A DNA stretch of 64,000 nt. It comes from Ilyomonas limi. Its GTDB lineage: Bacteria; Bacteroidota; Bacteroidia; Chitinophagales; Chitinophagaceae. This document shows, piece after piece, positions 9,101 to 17,475 of this stretch (within the stretch, counting starts at the first letter, position 1; each line of letters opens with the position of its first letter). The stretch lies in NCBI RefSeq assembly GCF_005233845.1, contig NZ_SZQL01000013.1:62001-126000 (forward strand). The letters are read 5' to 3'. The translations under genes and the position numbers were made by a program. The notes under the pieces were generated by a model. The model worked only from the letters and a program-made list of their open reading frames with translations. It searched no databases and was not told where the DNA came from.

Positions 9101-11224
9101 AACACCAAAGTGCGTGCTGCCCACCAGGCATATAGAGCCGCGTTCTTTTGCCAGTACATACTTTTCAGCAATAGAACTTATGATGTTTAACCGCGTAGTG
9201 CTGTAACCGTAAAAATCGCCGGCATCGCAACCGCTTACTAAAAAGGACGGATACTTACCCTGATTGTTATACGCTTCCGGATCGTTGAGATTGTAGTTTA
9301 GAGTAATAGAAGAAGAATGCCCGAAGTAGTTGATGATAGAGATGCCATCGGCAAAAAGCTGCGACATCAATGCATTGGTAATAGGTGTGGCAGCGCCGGT
9401 AGTGGATTTACTAAAGGTATAAACATGCGCACCATACAAGGTGTCTTTCAAGATATTCTCGTATGTTTTTAAATAATTGCCAAGGTACACATCCTCAAAG
9501 TCGTTGCTTGCACCCACCACATGCACTACTGTTTTCATCCAGGCTTTGTTATCAATGGCTTGTGTGTTGTCTTTTTGTACCTGCTCGTATTCTTTTATTT
9601 TACTTAAATAAATGTTTACTTCCTCATTACTAATAGCAGATAAACGACCAATAGGTGTAGCAGCAACCGGATCAAGATTGTTGGAAACTAAAATATTATC
9701 GGATGCAGGCCAACCAAAAGTAGGCACGAGGTTAAGCCGGTCTGCATACTGCGAAGATTCGTTGTAACGATATTGATCGTACGTAACCGCTTTGCCTATA
9801 ATAAATACATACTTCGGCTTTACAGAAAATTGATCCCGGCTATATTGTAAAAAGTTTTTTACGCTTAGCGGATGCTTTTTGATACCAAAAGCAAACTGAT
9901 CTACCAGTTCATCAATGTCGTAAACTTTTGTATTGTAATTGCCGCCTGCAACACTTGCGCGGTAAGCACGGTATTGCTCTACGGCATTATCACCGGTGAA
10001 TAATAATTTATTGGAGATAATAAGATAATTACCCTGATTAGCAGATAAGGCATAATTGATAAAATTGCGCTTGGTAAAAGCTGTTACAGGTGTAATGTTA
10101 GATGCTTCTTCATTCACCAAAATAAGTATTCTATCTACACTGCTCGGCGCTAATGCAAACTTTAAAACGTTGGCTGCTGAGGTATTGGCTATATATCTTT
10201 TTCCATTGGAAATATCATATAAAACAGGTGTTGCCGCACCGCTGTTGAAATTAGTGATTTCCAAATAATTCCCGTTGGCAGCAGCAGGCAATTGAAAGGT
10301 AAAATTTTTTACCCCGCCAAAGTTGAACAAGCGCGGATACGTAAGATGAATATAGCCTACAGCAAAATGATCACCCGCATCTGCACTGGTTTTTGAAACC
10401 TTAATGGTTGCAGTATTAGAACTGATGGCAGTCAAAGGAATATTATTATTGCTTAATACCTGCGCATTGTACAAGGTTAATGGCTGGTCTATATAATTCG
10501 TACCATTGATGCTTACTTTGATACGCCGGTCGTTGCCGGTATAAGAATTGCCGGCTACAGCAGTAGTTAATACTGCTGCGGGACCATTGGTAGCAACAAA
10601 TAAATTAGTTGCAGTAGCCGTTACCGCATCGTTGCCGTAAACGTCGTTGGTTGTCCAAAACTCACCCATATCATAGGTAGAAGAATGTACTACCTGACCA
10701 AAATAAACACCTTTACCCTCGTTGATAGTTTGCTTATAATCCTGCCTGAAAGTGTATAAAAAATAAGGCTCCGGTGCTAAAGTATTGTTAGCTACATCGT
10801 TGGTAGCATCAGCGATTCGTTTGTTGCGGGAGGCGGTATTCACCGTTAAAAAATAAGCGGCGGTGTCGGTTTCCAAGCTGTACGTATCGGCTAATTGGTA
10901 AGCGGGATTTTTATATAAAGCCCTGTCTGGCTTTCCATCATTCATTTCGCCCCAAAACTCTATATAACTACCCGCCGGCAAAGCGCCGCTTGCAACCGAA
11001 GTGTACACCGGCACTTCCTGCCCGTTGCGCCAAAGCTGAAACTGCTCTGCTCGTGTATTGCCCAATCCAAGTGCACTTAATGCATCCTGATTGATGCGGT
11101 ACAAACCCGTTTTCCCAACTTTGAATTTATAATAGGTTTTGGAGTAATCTATCCATTCATTATTGTACTGCGCATGAGCGGCAGCCATCAACAATAAACA
11201 GGCAATCAAAACATATTTTCTCAT
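6137..11224 (-). CDS. porU2: PorU2-type C25 (gingipain-fold) sortase-like protein of the type IX secretion system
   Basis: A 1695-aa exported protein with a Sec signal peptide (cleavage after AHA, about residue 18). A gingipain-like C25 peptidase region in the middle carries the catalytic pair His636 (INYFGHSSS) and Cys666 (FLVSGCDAG). Several Ig/CARDB-like beta domains follow. The C-terminal about 100 residues start with NYPNPF and contain YKWDGTDQYGQQLANGVYLY, the FlgD/type-A CTD-like fold found on T9SS proteins. PorU is the T9SS sortase that trims CTDs at the cell surface. This protein matches the larger PorU2 paralogue by size and by its PorV-like neighbour at 11554-12675. The role of PorU2 is less certain than that of PorU. 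Confidence 0.85.
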   Translation of the reverse strand: MRKYVLIACLLLMAAAHAQYNNEWIDYSKTYYKFKVGKTGLYRINQDALSALGLGNTRAEQFQLWRNGQEVPVYTSVASGALPAGSYIEFWGEMNDGKPDRALYKNPAYQLADTYSLETDTAAYFLTVNTASRNKRIADATNDVANNTLAPEPYFLYTFRQDYKQTINEGKGVYFGQVVHSSTYDMGEFWTTNDVYGNDAVTATATNLFVATNGPAAVLTTAVAGNSYTGNDRRIKVSINGTNYIDQPLTLYNAQVLSNNNIPLTAISSNTATIKVSKTSADAGDHFAVGYIHLTYPRLFNFGGVKNFTFQLPAAANGNYLEITNFNSGAATPVLYDISNGKRYIANTSAANVLKFALAPSSVDRILILVNEEASNITPVTAFTKRNFINYALSANQGNYLIISNKLLFTGDNAVEQYRAYRASVAGGNYNTKVYDIDELVDQFAFGIKKHPLSVKNFLQYSRDQFSVKPKYVFIIGKAVTYDQYRYNESSQYADRLNLVPTFGWPASDNILVSNNLDPVAATPIGRLSAISNEEVNIYLSKIKEYEQVQKDNTQAIDNKAWMKTVVHVVGASNDFEDVYLGNYLKTYENILKDTLYGAHVYTFSKSTTGAATPITNALMSQLFADGISIINYFGHSSSITLNYNLNDPEAYNNQGKYPSFLVSGCDAGDFYGYSTTRLNIISSIAEKYVLAKERGSICLVGSTHFGVGDYLNYYNLGFINTLNSSVGYNKDISVSMAGGIRNLLNSGTDSTSKYLHAEQTVLHGDPALKIYAFDKPDFAIEEPQVVINPSFVSVASNSFNVKAYFYNIGKATGDSVSISVKRQYPDGSIVTLLSKKIKSVRYEDSLSMDVPIIASRDKGQNKLIVSIDNLNKYDELSEGNNTVTKAFFIYEDELTPVYPYKYSIVNKTNIKLSASTADPTAPMRQYAMEIDTTALFNSPVKATKTVSSLGGIIEFDPGIAFRDSTVYYWRVAPVPTDGSAYRWNSSSFVYINNNSFGYNQSHLYQHLQSTTDRVYLDSTSRIWNYEDRNSAMEVIHSVFGVSGFEDVDQSVRINGELITSSACLGHSVIYNVFDPVTLKPYFNQAIPSVNGSGRYGNFMGSASSCQHEGVEHNFEFSYQDTASRRKMRDFMDWVPNGAIVVARFWMDPPYQQNAFAPTWKADAQYYGAGNTWYDRLVSAGFTKVDSFSYPRIAVFIYQKNNTSFEASQVFSAGLEDRIDYIRNIASPDSLGFITSPQFGPAKAWKQIKWRGRSLDATAGDEPVVSVIGITSSGAQQVLYNLNSSQQDVDISNVNAATYPYLQLQLRNADSIHFTPYQLTYWRILYDPVPEGGLSANIAYSYKDTLEPGETLKGAIAFKNVSDVAFSDSIKANLVLYNKNNAATTLSLDPNPLKKLVPGDTAIIHFNINSKEYPGLNTIYLDVNPNNAQQEQTHINNFMYKSLYVKEDIYNPVLDVTFDGVHILNNGLVSAKPFITIKMKDESNYLLLNDTSLVNVQLIYPDGSVRRFTFNSDTLHFTPATKGGADNEATVDFTPYLTDDGQYKLVVSGKDQTGNTAGNTQYSVAFMVVNKPMISNMFNYPNPFTTSTSFVFTVTGSEVPQNLRIQILTITGKVVKEITKEELGPLHIGRNITEYKWDGTDQYGQQLANGVYLYRVITNLNGKKLDKYNIPDANGQTINTDQYFNKGYGKMYLMR

Positions 11225-11553
11225 ACATCAACTCTTTTGGTTGTTTGGCGTTGTGCTGCTGCAAACGCTGTATATAGCCAGTTCTTTTGTGTTTATTAAA
11301 GGGATGATTTTTAAACGCTGATTCAAGTTATATGCTTAACCTCCGCAGGAGTGATATATTTATAATTAATACATCAATGTATTGCTCCTATGAAGGCTAA
11401 GCCATTTATCAATGCTTACTACTAACCTATCGCTCCTATGAAGCTTCAATATACTTTTTATTTACACGATATCGTGTTGAAGCCTTGGGCTAATTGTTAC
11501 GAATCAGCTGTATAATTTTTTCCTTTTCTTCTATCATTTAAAAATACAATCCT
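11225..11553. other. Non-coding gap between porV2 and porU2 with repeats
   Basis: 329 bases without a gene between two same-strand genes. It holds a 12-nt direct repeat GCTCCTATGAAG at 11384-11395 and 11432-11443, a nearby CTCCGCAGGAG inverted repeat at 11341-11351, and a 14-bp palindrome at 11464-11477. The repeats look like degenerate copies of one short intergenic element. Confidence 0.5.
11464..11477. repeat. 14-bp perfect palindrome
   Basis: ACACGATATCGTGT, upstream of porU2 on its coding strand. It is a possible operator or a chance palindrome; no second copy was noticed. Confidence 0.35.
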
Positions 11554-12675
11554 TTAATAATAGTCCTTCTTCACCAAATCCACCGTTAAAGAGAAAATGT
11601 GTGTATAAAGCGGATTTGACTGATTGGTTAAATTGGTAAAGGCATAATCAATTTTTACATTGCCCAACTTGAAGCCCGCGCCAACACCCGGCTGAAAAAT
11701 CCATACTTTTTGCTGGTTTAATGTATCGGCATCGTCAATGGTGCGCTGAAAATTGGAAGCACCGGCACGAATAAAAACGGTATTATTGATGTTTGCTTCC
11801 AACCCAATGCGCGGGTCTATACTGACGGGATTGCCGCTGATAACAGTGTTTCTTTTGCCATCAAACGTGGCATCCAAATCGGCTTCGGCCAGCAAATGAA
11901 ATTTATCACTGAACTCAAAGTTGTAAGCACCGCCGAGGATCAATCGCGGTAAGGTAGTTTCTGTAGATTTTACCGGTATTTCATTATCAGTAAGATAGAG
12001 CACTTCTTTTTCTCTATCGGTAAAACTAAAACGCCAGGCATTAAAGGTGGTCGTCACATCTCTTGCTACTGCACCCAGTTGCCAATTGCCGGTGCGATAC
12101 ATAATGCCGCCATCAAATCCAAACCCAATAGCATTGGCAAATGAACCTACCTTGCGATAAATGATTTTTGCATTGCCACCAATATTCAGGCTCCGGTCGT
12201 CTTCATCTATCAACATGCGCGAGTAAGAAAGCAACAACGCATAATCAGCCGAAGAAAAAGTAGTAATATTATCGTAATTGATAGAACCATCCGGCTGTAC
12301 CAGATCAAGCGTATTGGCAATATCATCTACACCAAAGCGGATAGCTGAAATGCCAAACGAAGATGGCAGATCGGTGTTTAAAGGGAATACTGCGGCGGCG
12401 TAATCGTATTTACCAATGCCCGAAAAATACTCTGCATGCATAGCCGTGATAGATGGATTATCGCTGTTGTAAGATAAACCTGCAGGATTCCAATAGCCAG
12501 CCGTTGCATCGGATACAGACGCTACCGAAGTGCTGCCCATGCCCAATGCACGTGCACCAGAACCAATGTTTAAAAATTCGTTGGAGTAAATTCTGGGGCG
12601 GAAGAATTGTGCCCGCACGTGCGTACAGCCCAACAGAATAAATATAGAGAAAAGCAGTAGCTGTGGGTATCTCAT
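11554..12675 (-). CDS. porV2: PorV/PorQ-family outer membrane protein (PorV2 type)
   Basis: A 373-aa outer membrane beta-barrel of the FadL-like PorV/PorQ family. A lipoprotein-like or Sec signal sequence (ILLGCTHVRAQ) precedes NIGSGARALGMGSTSVASVSD and ATAGYWNPAGL, the N-terminal hallmark of PorV proteins. The remainder alternates in beta-strand style and ends in an aromatic residue (KKDYY), as barrel proteins do. PorV shuttles T9SS cargo to the sortase PorU. The adjacent porU2 on the same strand supports a PorU2-PorV2 pair. The 329-bp gap means a separate promoter for porU2 is possible. Confidence 0.85.
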   Translation of the reverse strand: MRYPQLLLFSIFILLGCTHVRAQFFRPRIYSNEFLNIGSGARALGMGSTSVASVSDATAGYWNPAGLSYNSDNPSITAMHAEYFSGIGKYDYAAAVFPLNTDLPSSFGISAIRFGVDDIANTLDLVQPDGSINYDNITTFSSADYALLLSYSRMLIDEDDRSLNIGGNAKIIYRKVGSFANAIGFGFDGGIMYRTGNWQLGAVARDVTTTFNAWRFSFTDREKEVLYLTDNEIPVKSTETTLPRLILGGAYNFEFSDKFHLLAEADLDATFDGKRNTVISGNPVSIDPRIGLEANINNTVFIRAGASNFQRTIDDADTLNQQKVWIFQPGVGAGFKLGNVKIDYAFTNLTNQSNPLYTHIFSLTVDLVKKDYY

Positions 12676-12867
12676 AACAAAAATAAAAACGAAGTTAAAG
12701 TAAGCTTATTTCAAGCTTATTATTTTTTGTTGTACTTTTCCTGCGTAAAGAATCGTCCCCGGTTTCACGTCCCCACTAAGCCGCCTTTACCAAAATTAAC
12801 TGTTATTATCTGACTTTTAATTTGTTCCTGTTCAAACAAATTAATCACTTATTTTTTTAACGGCTGT

Positions 12868-14286
12868 ATGTTGTTTAATTCCCTTGGATTCTTAATTTTT
12901 TTACCAACAGTATTCTTATTATACTGGTTTGTTTTCAAAAAGAGCCTGCTTACCCAGAATATTTTTATTCTTGCAGTTAGCTATCTTTTTTATGCCTGGT
13001 GGGACTGGCGTTTTCTGTTGCTACTCATTCTCTCCACGTTGCTCGATTATGCTTTTGGGTTATTATTAGCTTCAACGCGCCATAAAAAGTTATACTTCTG
13101 GCTGAGTGTGGTAAACAATTTATCCATTTTAGGATTCTTTAAATACTACAATTTTTTTGCAGATTCTGCCAGCGAATTGTTGCGACAGATGGGCTTTCAA
13201 ACAAATCCTTATTTTTTAAGTATAGCACTGCCGGTAGGTATTTCATTTTATACATTCCATGGCATGTCGTACGTGTTTGATATTTATAATGGCAAAATAA
13301 AACCAATAAAAAACTTTATCCATTATGCCGTGTTTGTATGTTTTTTTCCGCTGCTGGTTGCCGGGCCTATTGAACGGGCTTCGCACCTGCTGCCACAAGT
13401 GGAGAAAAAAAGAATCTTTAGCTATGGGCAGGCTGTAGAAGGTATGCGCCTGATGCTTTGGGGATTTTTTAAAAAAGTAGTAATAGCCGATACTTTAGCA
13501 GCAGATGTGAATCTTATATTCAATAACTATAAAGAATATAACGGCTCTACACTGCTGCTGGGCGCCATCTATTTTTCAATACAGATTTATTGCGACTTCA
13601 GCGGTTATACCGACATTGCATTAGGCGCCGCCAAACTGTTTGGCTTTGAGTTATTAACCAACTTCCGCTTTCCATATTTCTCCCGCAATATTGCAGAGTT
13701 TTGGCGCCGATGGCATATTTCATTATCCTCATGGTTCAAAGATTATTTGTACATACCGCTTGGTGGCTCTAAAGAAGGCAAATGGAAAGCGGTAAGAAAT
13801 ACGTTTATTATCTTTCTCGTAAGTGGCTTTTGGCATGGCGCCAACTGGACATTTATTTTTTGGGGATTAATACACGCGCTGCTTTTCTTACCCCTATTGC
13901 TTAGCAATAAAAACCGAAACTATACCGGACACATAGTAGCAGCCGATAAGAAAATACCGGGCGCACAAGAATTGCTGCAGATGCTGCTTACGTTTTCGCT
14001 CGTTACAATTGCATGGATATTTTTTAGATCGCCCAATATTTACGATGCATTCGATTATATCGGCGGTATAGGAGACAGTTTCTTTACAGTGCCGGCATAT
14101 TACAATCAGTTGGTGTATGTTTTTATTTTTCTGTGGCTCGATTGGATGCAGCGGCGTAATGAAAGATGCGTACTGGAGTTTAAGAACAAGTACGTGCGGC
14201 GGTTTGTCTATTTTGTATTTGCCATGCTCATCATCTTTCACTTCAACTTTATCAACCGGGCAGAGTTTATTTATTTTCAATTTTAA
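12868..14286 (+). CDS. MBOAT-family O-acyltransferase (AlgI-like)
   Basis: A 472-aa polytopic membrane protein of the AlgI/DltB branch of membrane-bound O-acyltransferases, which pass acyl groups across the membrane for transfer to surface polymers. Typical landmarks are LPVGISFYTFHGMSYVFDIY (residues about 121-140), YCDFSGYTDIALG (241-253), EFWRRWHISLSSWFKDYLYIPLGG (277-300) and the catalytic-histidine region SGFWHGANWTFIFWGLIHAL with His323 and His336. The partner SGNH-like gene starts 3 bases after the stop, so the two are co-transcribed. No alginate or teichoic-acid genes are in the window, so the acceptor polymer is unknown. Confidence 0.92.
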   Translation: MLFNSLGFLIFLPTVFLLYWFVFKKSLLTQNIFILAVSYLFYAWWDWRFLLLLILSTLLDYAFGLLLASTRHKKLYFWLSVVNNLSILGFFKYYNFFADSASELLRQMGFQTNPYFLSIALPVGISFYTFHGMSYVFDIYNGKIKPIKNFIHYAVFVCFFPLLVAGPIERASHLLPQVEKKRIFSYGQAVEGMRLMLWGFFKKVVIADTLAADVNLIFNNYKEYNGSTLLLGAIYFSIQIYCDFSGYTDIALGAAKLFGFELLTNFRFPYFSRNIAEFWRRWHISLSSWFKDYLYIPLGGSKEGKWKAVRNTFIIFLVSGFWHGANWTFIFWGLIHALLFLPLLLSNKNRNYTGHIVAADKKIPGAQELLQMLLTFSLVTIAWIFFRSPNIYDAFDYIGGIGDSFFTVPAYYNQLVYVFIFLWLDWMQRRNERCVLEFKNKYVRRFVYFVFAMLIIFHFNFINRAEFIYFQF

Positions 14287-14289
14287 TAA

Positions 14290-15237
14290 ATGAAACAATT
14301 TTTATTTAAAACATCACTCTGGATAGCAAGCGTCTTACTTTGCTTTATTGTATTGCTGTATCCGGTTAATAAGGAAGTATTTGCAGATAAAAAAGCTGTT
14401 TATCTGGAAAACGCACATTCTAAAGATTTTGATCTGCTGATATTAGGCTCTTCACGTGCAGAACACAGCATTTTGCCTACCCTGCTGGATACCACCAAAA
14501 ATATATTCAACATGGGGGAAGAAGGCAATGGAATGCCGTCAAACTACATTATGCTTAAACTGCTTACAGAAAATTACGGACTACAAATAAAAACGTTGCT
14601 GCTGGAAGTAGATGAATTTTCTTTCAATGGATCTACAGGTTTTTCAAGACAGTTCAGGGATGATAATTTTTATTATCATCTCAATGACCCGGAAATTTAT
14701 GATGCAACAAAGAGATACAGAGGGCCGGTATATGCCTCACTGCTTCATATTTTTCCGCAGGCTGGTGGTCTTCTTTATAACGATTTTTCGCAGTTCCTTA
14801 AAGCTTATCCTTTTGTTTTTAAAGCCTATTCCCAATCGTTACAAGACACCTACAATAAGCTGGTAAATGTATATGCCTTTAGCAAAGGATATGTGCCCCT
14901 TACCGATCCGGCAAAAGTGCTGCCTGTACAATCCAAAACACGGCAACATCACATATTGGAAGCAGATGATGTAGCTTATTTTGACAAACTGGTTAGGCTT
15001 TGCAAAAAGCACAACATCAAACTATACCTGTACCGGATGCCTATACTCAACTGTGAGCACGAGGATTCGCAGGAGTTTGACCAGTTTATCCATAACTTCT
15101 GCCAGCAAAATGAGGTACTGTTTTTTGATTATAAATGCAGTTACCAAAACAGCAATTGGTTTCACGATTATACACATGCCACCGACACTATTGCCAGAAT
15201 GGTGACAAAAGATCTTAAATCAAAAATTAGTATTTAA
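14290..15237 (+). CDS. SGNH-hydrolase-like partner of the MBOAT acyltransferase
   Basis: A 315-aa protein with one N-terminal membrane anchor (residues about 7-25) and a periplasmic domain. LILGSSRAEHS (Ser54/Ser55) corresponds to block I of SGNH esterases/acyltransferases. WFHDYTHAT near the C terminus could supply the Asp/His of the catalytic set. Such proteins often pair with MBOAT proteins and complete the transfer of an acetyl group to a polysaccharide, as AlgX/AlgJ do. The 3-base spacing to the MBOAT gene supports this. Sequence similarity is confined to the short motifs, so the assignment rests on motifs plus context. Confidence 0.7.
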   Translation: MKQFLFKTSLWIASVLLCFIVLLYPVNKEVFADKKAVYLENAHSKDFDLLILGSSRAEHSILPTLLDTTKNIFNMGEEGNGMPSNYIMLKLLTENYGLQIKTLLLEVDEFSFNGSTGFSRQFRDDNFYYHLNDPEIYDATKRYRGPVYASLLHIFPQAGGLLYNDFSQFLKAYPFVFKAYSQSLQDTYNKLVNVYAFSKGYVPLTDPAKVLPVQSKTRQHHILEADDVAYFDKLVRLCKKHNIKLYLYRMPILNCEHEDSQEFDQFIHNFCQQNEVLFFDYKCSYQNSNWFHDYTHATDTIARMVTKDLKSKISI

Positions 15238-15251
15238 TTGATTCGGTTTAC

Positions 15252-16259
15252 CTACTGCCCTGCTAGTGTCGTTCGCTGCACTTTCCGCAACCGCACTGCG
15301 CCATTTTTCTGATAATTACTTTGCAGCGGAATTTCATAGCGGTTGCTGCCGTCTTTCACAATCATAATAGCCGAGTTGGGCGGAATAGTGCCCAAGTTTT
15401 CGGCAAACATGAGCAGGTCGTTGTGCTTTTCGATGGAATCTACAAATACCCTGAGACTGATAGGTTTGCGTGTGCTAAGTTCCTGCCGGTGGGCTATTAG
15501 TTTGTTGTTGTAAAATATGGAAATTGAATCAGCATCAAAATCACCGTTGTCATACAGATCCACATCTACCGAATCGGTGACTACATCTAAAATACGGATG
15601 TACGTATTGGTACGCATCTTCACTGCATCTTCTGTTGCTTTCACTGTAGGCGAAGGCAACACGAGCGGCGTTGTTGGCTGGGTACTTACTATAGCAGGTG
15701 CAGTTGTTTGCTGCGCCGGCACTGCCTGTGTTTGCACTTCCGGCGCTTCTTCCAGCACCAGGTCTTTCATTTTAATACGTTCTTTCAGTTCCGGCTCATC
15801 TTTGCCCAGCTTGCGGAAATTTACCTTCACCGGCGGCGAAGTGTATTTATGAAGCTCATCACTTAAAAATTCGCCGCTTAAGGTAGATTCTACTTTTGCC
15901 ACCTTCAGCTTAAATACACCGGTCATAATGCAATCTACGCCATTGCCTACATTAGCGCTCAGGTGATACAAAATGGGCAACGGTTTTAGCACCAGCAAAC
16001 GCTTTGAAGCATCGTACCTGCCCACGAGCTTATTGCTGAAGTAACCATTACGAAAAAAGTAGTTGAAATAGCCGGTTACATTACTGCCGTTTTGCGTAAT
16101 GATAAACTCGCATAAGTAACTGTTGCTGCTACCTGGTATGTCGGGGTTGCCAATGCCATACCATTTACCCGTAACGCTTTGCGCCCTGGCAGTAAAAACA
16201 TTGCCTATCAAGCATACAGCAATGCAAATAAGAATGTGCCTGTAGTTTCCTTTTCTCAT
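15252..16259 (-). CDS. Secreted protein of unknown function
   Basis: A 335-aa protein with a clear Sec signal peptide (LICIAVCLIGNVFTARA, cleavage near residue 26). The first 130 residues read as a beta-rich domain (SVTGKWYGIGNPD, YLCEFIITQNGSNVTGYF) like lipocalin-type binding modules. A low-complexity P/T/A/Q linker spans about 170-205. The C-terminal domain (about 220-325) includes DVDLYDNGDFDADSISIFYNN and ends with a conserved-looking YEIPLQSNYQKNGAVRLRK stretch. It probably sits in the periplasm or outer surface. It converges with the MBOAT/SGNH pair, 14 bases apart, so it is not part of that operon. Confidence 0.75.
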   Translation of the reverse strand: MRKGNYRHILICIAVCLIGNVFTARAQSVTGKWYGIGNPDIPGSSNSYLCEFIITQNGSNVTGYFNYFFRNGYFSNKLVGRYDASKRLLVLKPLPILYHLSANVGNGVDCIMTGVFKLKVAKVESTLSGEFLSDELHKYTSPPVKVNFRKLGKDEPELKERIKMKDLVLEEAPEVQTQAVPAQQTTAPAIVSTQPTTPLVLPSPTVKATEDAVKMRTNTYIRILDVVTDSVDVDLYDNGDFDADSISIFYNNKLIAHRQELSTRKPISLRVFVDSIEKHNDLLMFAENLGTIPPNSAIMIVKDGSNRYEIPLQSNYQKNGAVRLRKVQRTTLAGQ

Positions 16260-16289
16260 GACAATCAGATACCCAATATTTACAATCCG

Positions 16290-16736
16290 TTATTTTAAGA
16301 AGCGTTTTATCTCACGGTCCGTATCGCGCTTTTTAATAGTCTCTCTCTTATCGTGTGTTTTTTTACCCCGCGCCAGTCCTATCTCTACTTTTACCAGGTT
16401 TTTATCATTAAAAAAAACACGCAGCGGCACAATGGTAAAGCCACGTTCTTTAGTACTTGCCTGCAACCGTTTCAATTCGCGCGCGGTAAGCAACAGTTTG
16501 CGGTCGTGCACGGCTATATGATTGTTAGTGGTGCCTAAAGCATACTCGGCAATGTATAATCCGCGCAGCCATAGTTCGCCCTTATCAAATAAGCAAAAGC
16601 TATCATTAAAACTTACTTTTCCTTCGCGAACAGACTTTACTTCGGTGCCCAGCAATGCAATGCCTGCCACATATCTATCATCTATCTGGTAATTAAAATA
16701 AGCCTGCCGATTGTTCATTTCCTTCGCCATATACAT
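16290..16736 (-). CDS. smpB: SsrA-binding protein SmpB
   Basis: SmpB, the partner of tmRNA in rescuing stalled ribosomes. Characteristic blocks are GIALLGTEVKSVREGKVSFNDSF, ELWLRGLYIAEY and LKVEIGLARGKKTHDKRE-type endings (here LVKVEIGLARGKKTHDKRE), with a basic C-terminal tail that enters the ribosome. Three possible ATG starts lie within the first six codons (16736, 16730, 16721); the first is used. Length of 143-148 aa is normal for the family. No tmRNA gene was recognised in the window. The secreted protein gene downstream starts 31 bases away on the same strand. Confidence 0.96.
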   Translation of the reverse strand: MYMAKEMNNRQAYFNYQIDDRYVAGIALLGTEVKSVREGKVSFNDSFCLFDKGELWLRGLYIAEYALGTTNNHIAVHDRKLLLTARELKRLQASTKERGFTIVPLRVFFNDKNLVKVEIGLARGKKTHDKRETIKKRDTDREIKRFLK

Positions 16737-16971
16737 ATACCCTGTACAACGACAAAGATGAAATAAAGTTTGAGTTTTTCAACAGCATTAACTTTTTTGC
16801 ATCAGTAAAGTTTTTAACACCAACCTAGTGCAGTTTCCAAACCGTACCAGCGCATATGCTTTATTAACGTTTTTAGGAATGTAATATTTCTTTCTGTGAT
16901 AAGGAGAAAATAAGTTTTGGGAAGTGGCTCAGAAGTATCGAAAGTTCTTATAAAAGCCTGCAGATCTTTAT

Positions 16972-17325
16972 TTAGTGATGAGGCAATGCTTTATATCCGT
17001 CGGGTGGTAAATTTTGTATTTCATAATCAGTTGCCTGAATATGGACTGCTTCATTTTTGGATAGATCAGGCGGGTAGAATTTGACGAAGTAAATTTTATC
17101 AATACTGTAGCTACCACCAGCTTGACCAGCATATTTTTTTGAATTAACAACAAAATCACAAACTCTAAATGTATGACCTCTACCATCCGTGCCAGCCATG
17201 ACAATACTTATCATTATCAAATATTTCGTTTCCTTAGACAAGTAATGGTTGTCTAAAATTAGTTTTGTGCAATACCATACGATTCCGACCAGTATAAGTA
17301 CAGCAATCGTTAATACTATGTACAC
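16972..17325 (-). CDS. Small single-pass membrane protein, unknown
   Basis: A 117-aa predicted protein. Residues 1-22 form one hydrophobic helix (IVLTIAVLILVGIVWYC). The rest is a short polar domain with no family motif that I recognise, containing CDFVVNSKKYAGQAGGSYSIDKIYFVKFYPPDLSKNE. The topology suggests a membrane-anchored extracytoplasmic domain. It lies between smpB and accD with non-coding gaps on both sides, so it may be a lone accessory gene. The chance that it is not a gene is real. Confidence 0.5.
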   Translation of the reverse strand: MYIVLTIAVLILVGIVWYCTKLILDNHYLSKETKYLIMISIVMAGTDGRGHTFRVCDFVVNSKKYAGQAGGSYSIDKIYFVKFYPPDLSKNEAVHIQATDYEIQNLPPDGYKALPHH

Positions 17326-17475
17326 TTTTACCTTATCGGCAACTGTTCTTTCAAAACAGTTTTGTATTACTTACATCGGTAAGCGATAAAACGTAGGATT
17401 AGCTAATCATCCGTATAAGCAGTTATTAAAATCGGCAGTAAATGCATTCAAACAATCAGTATAATCTGCGATCAA

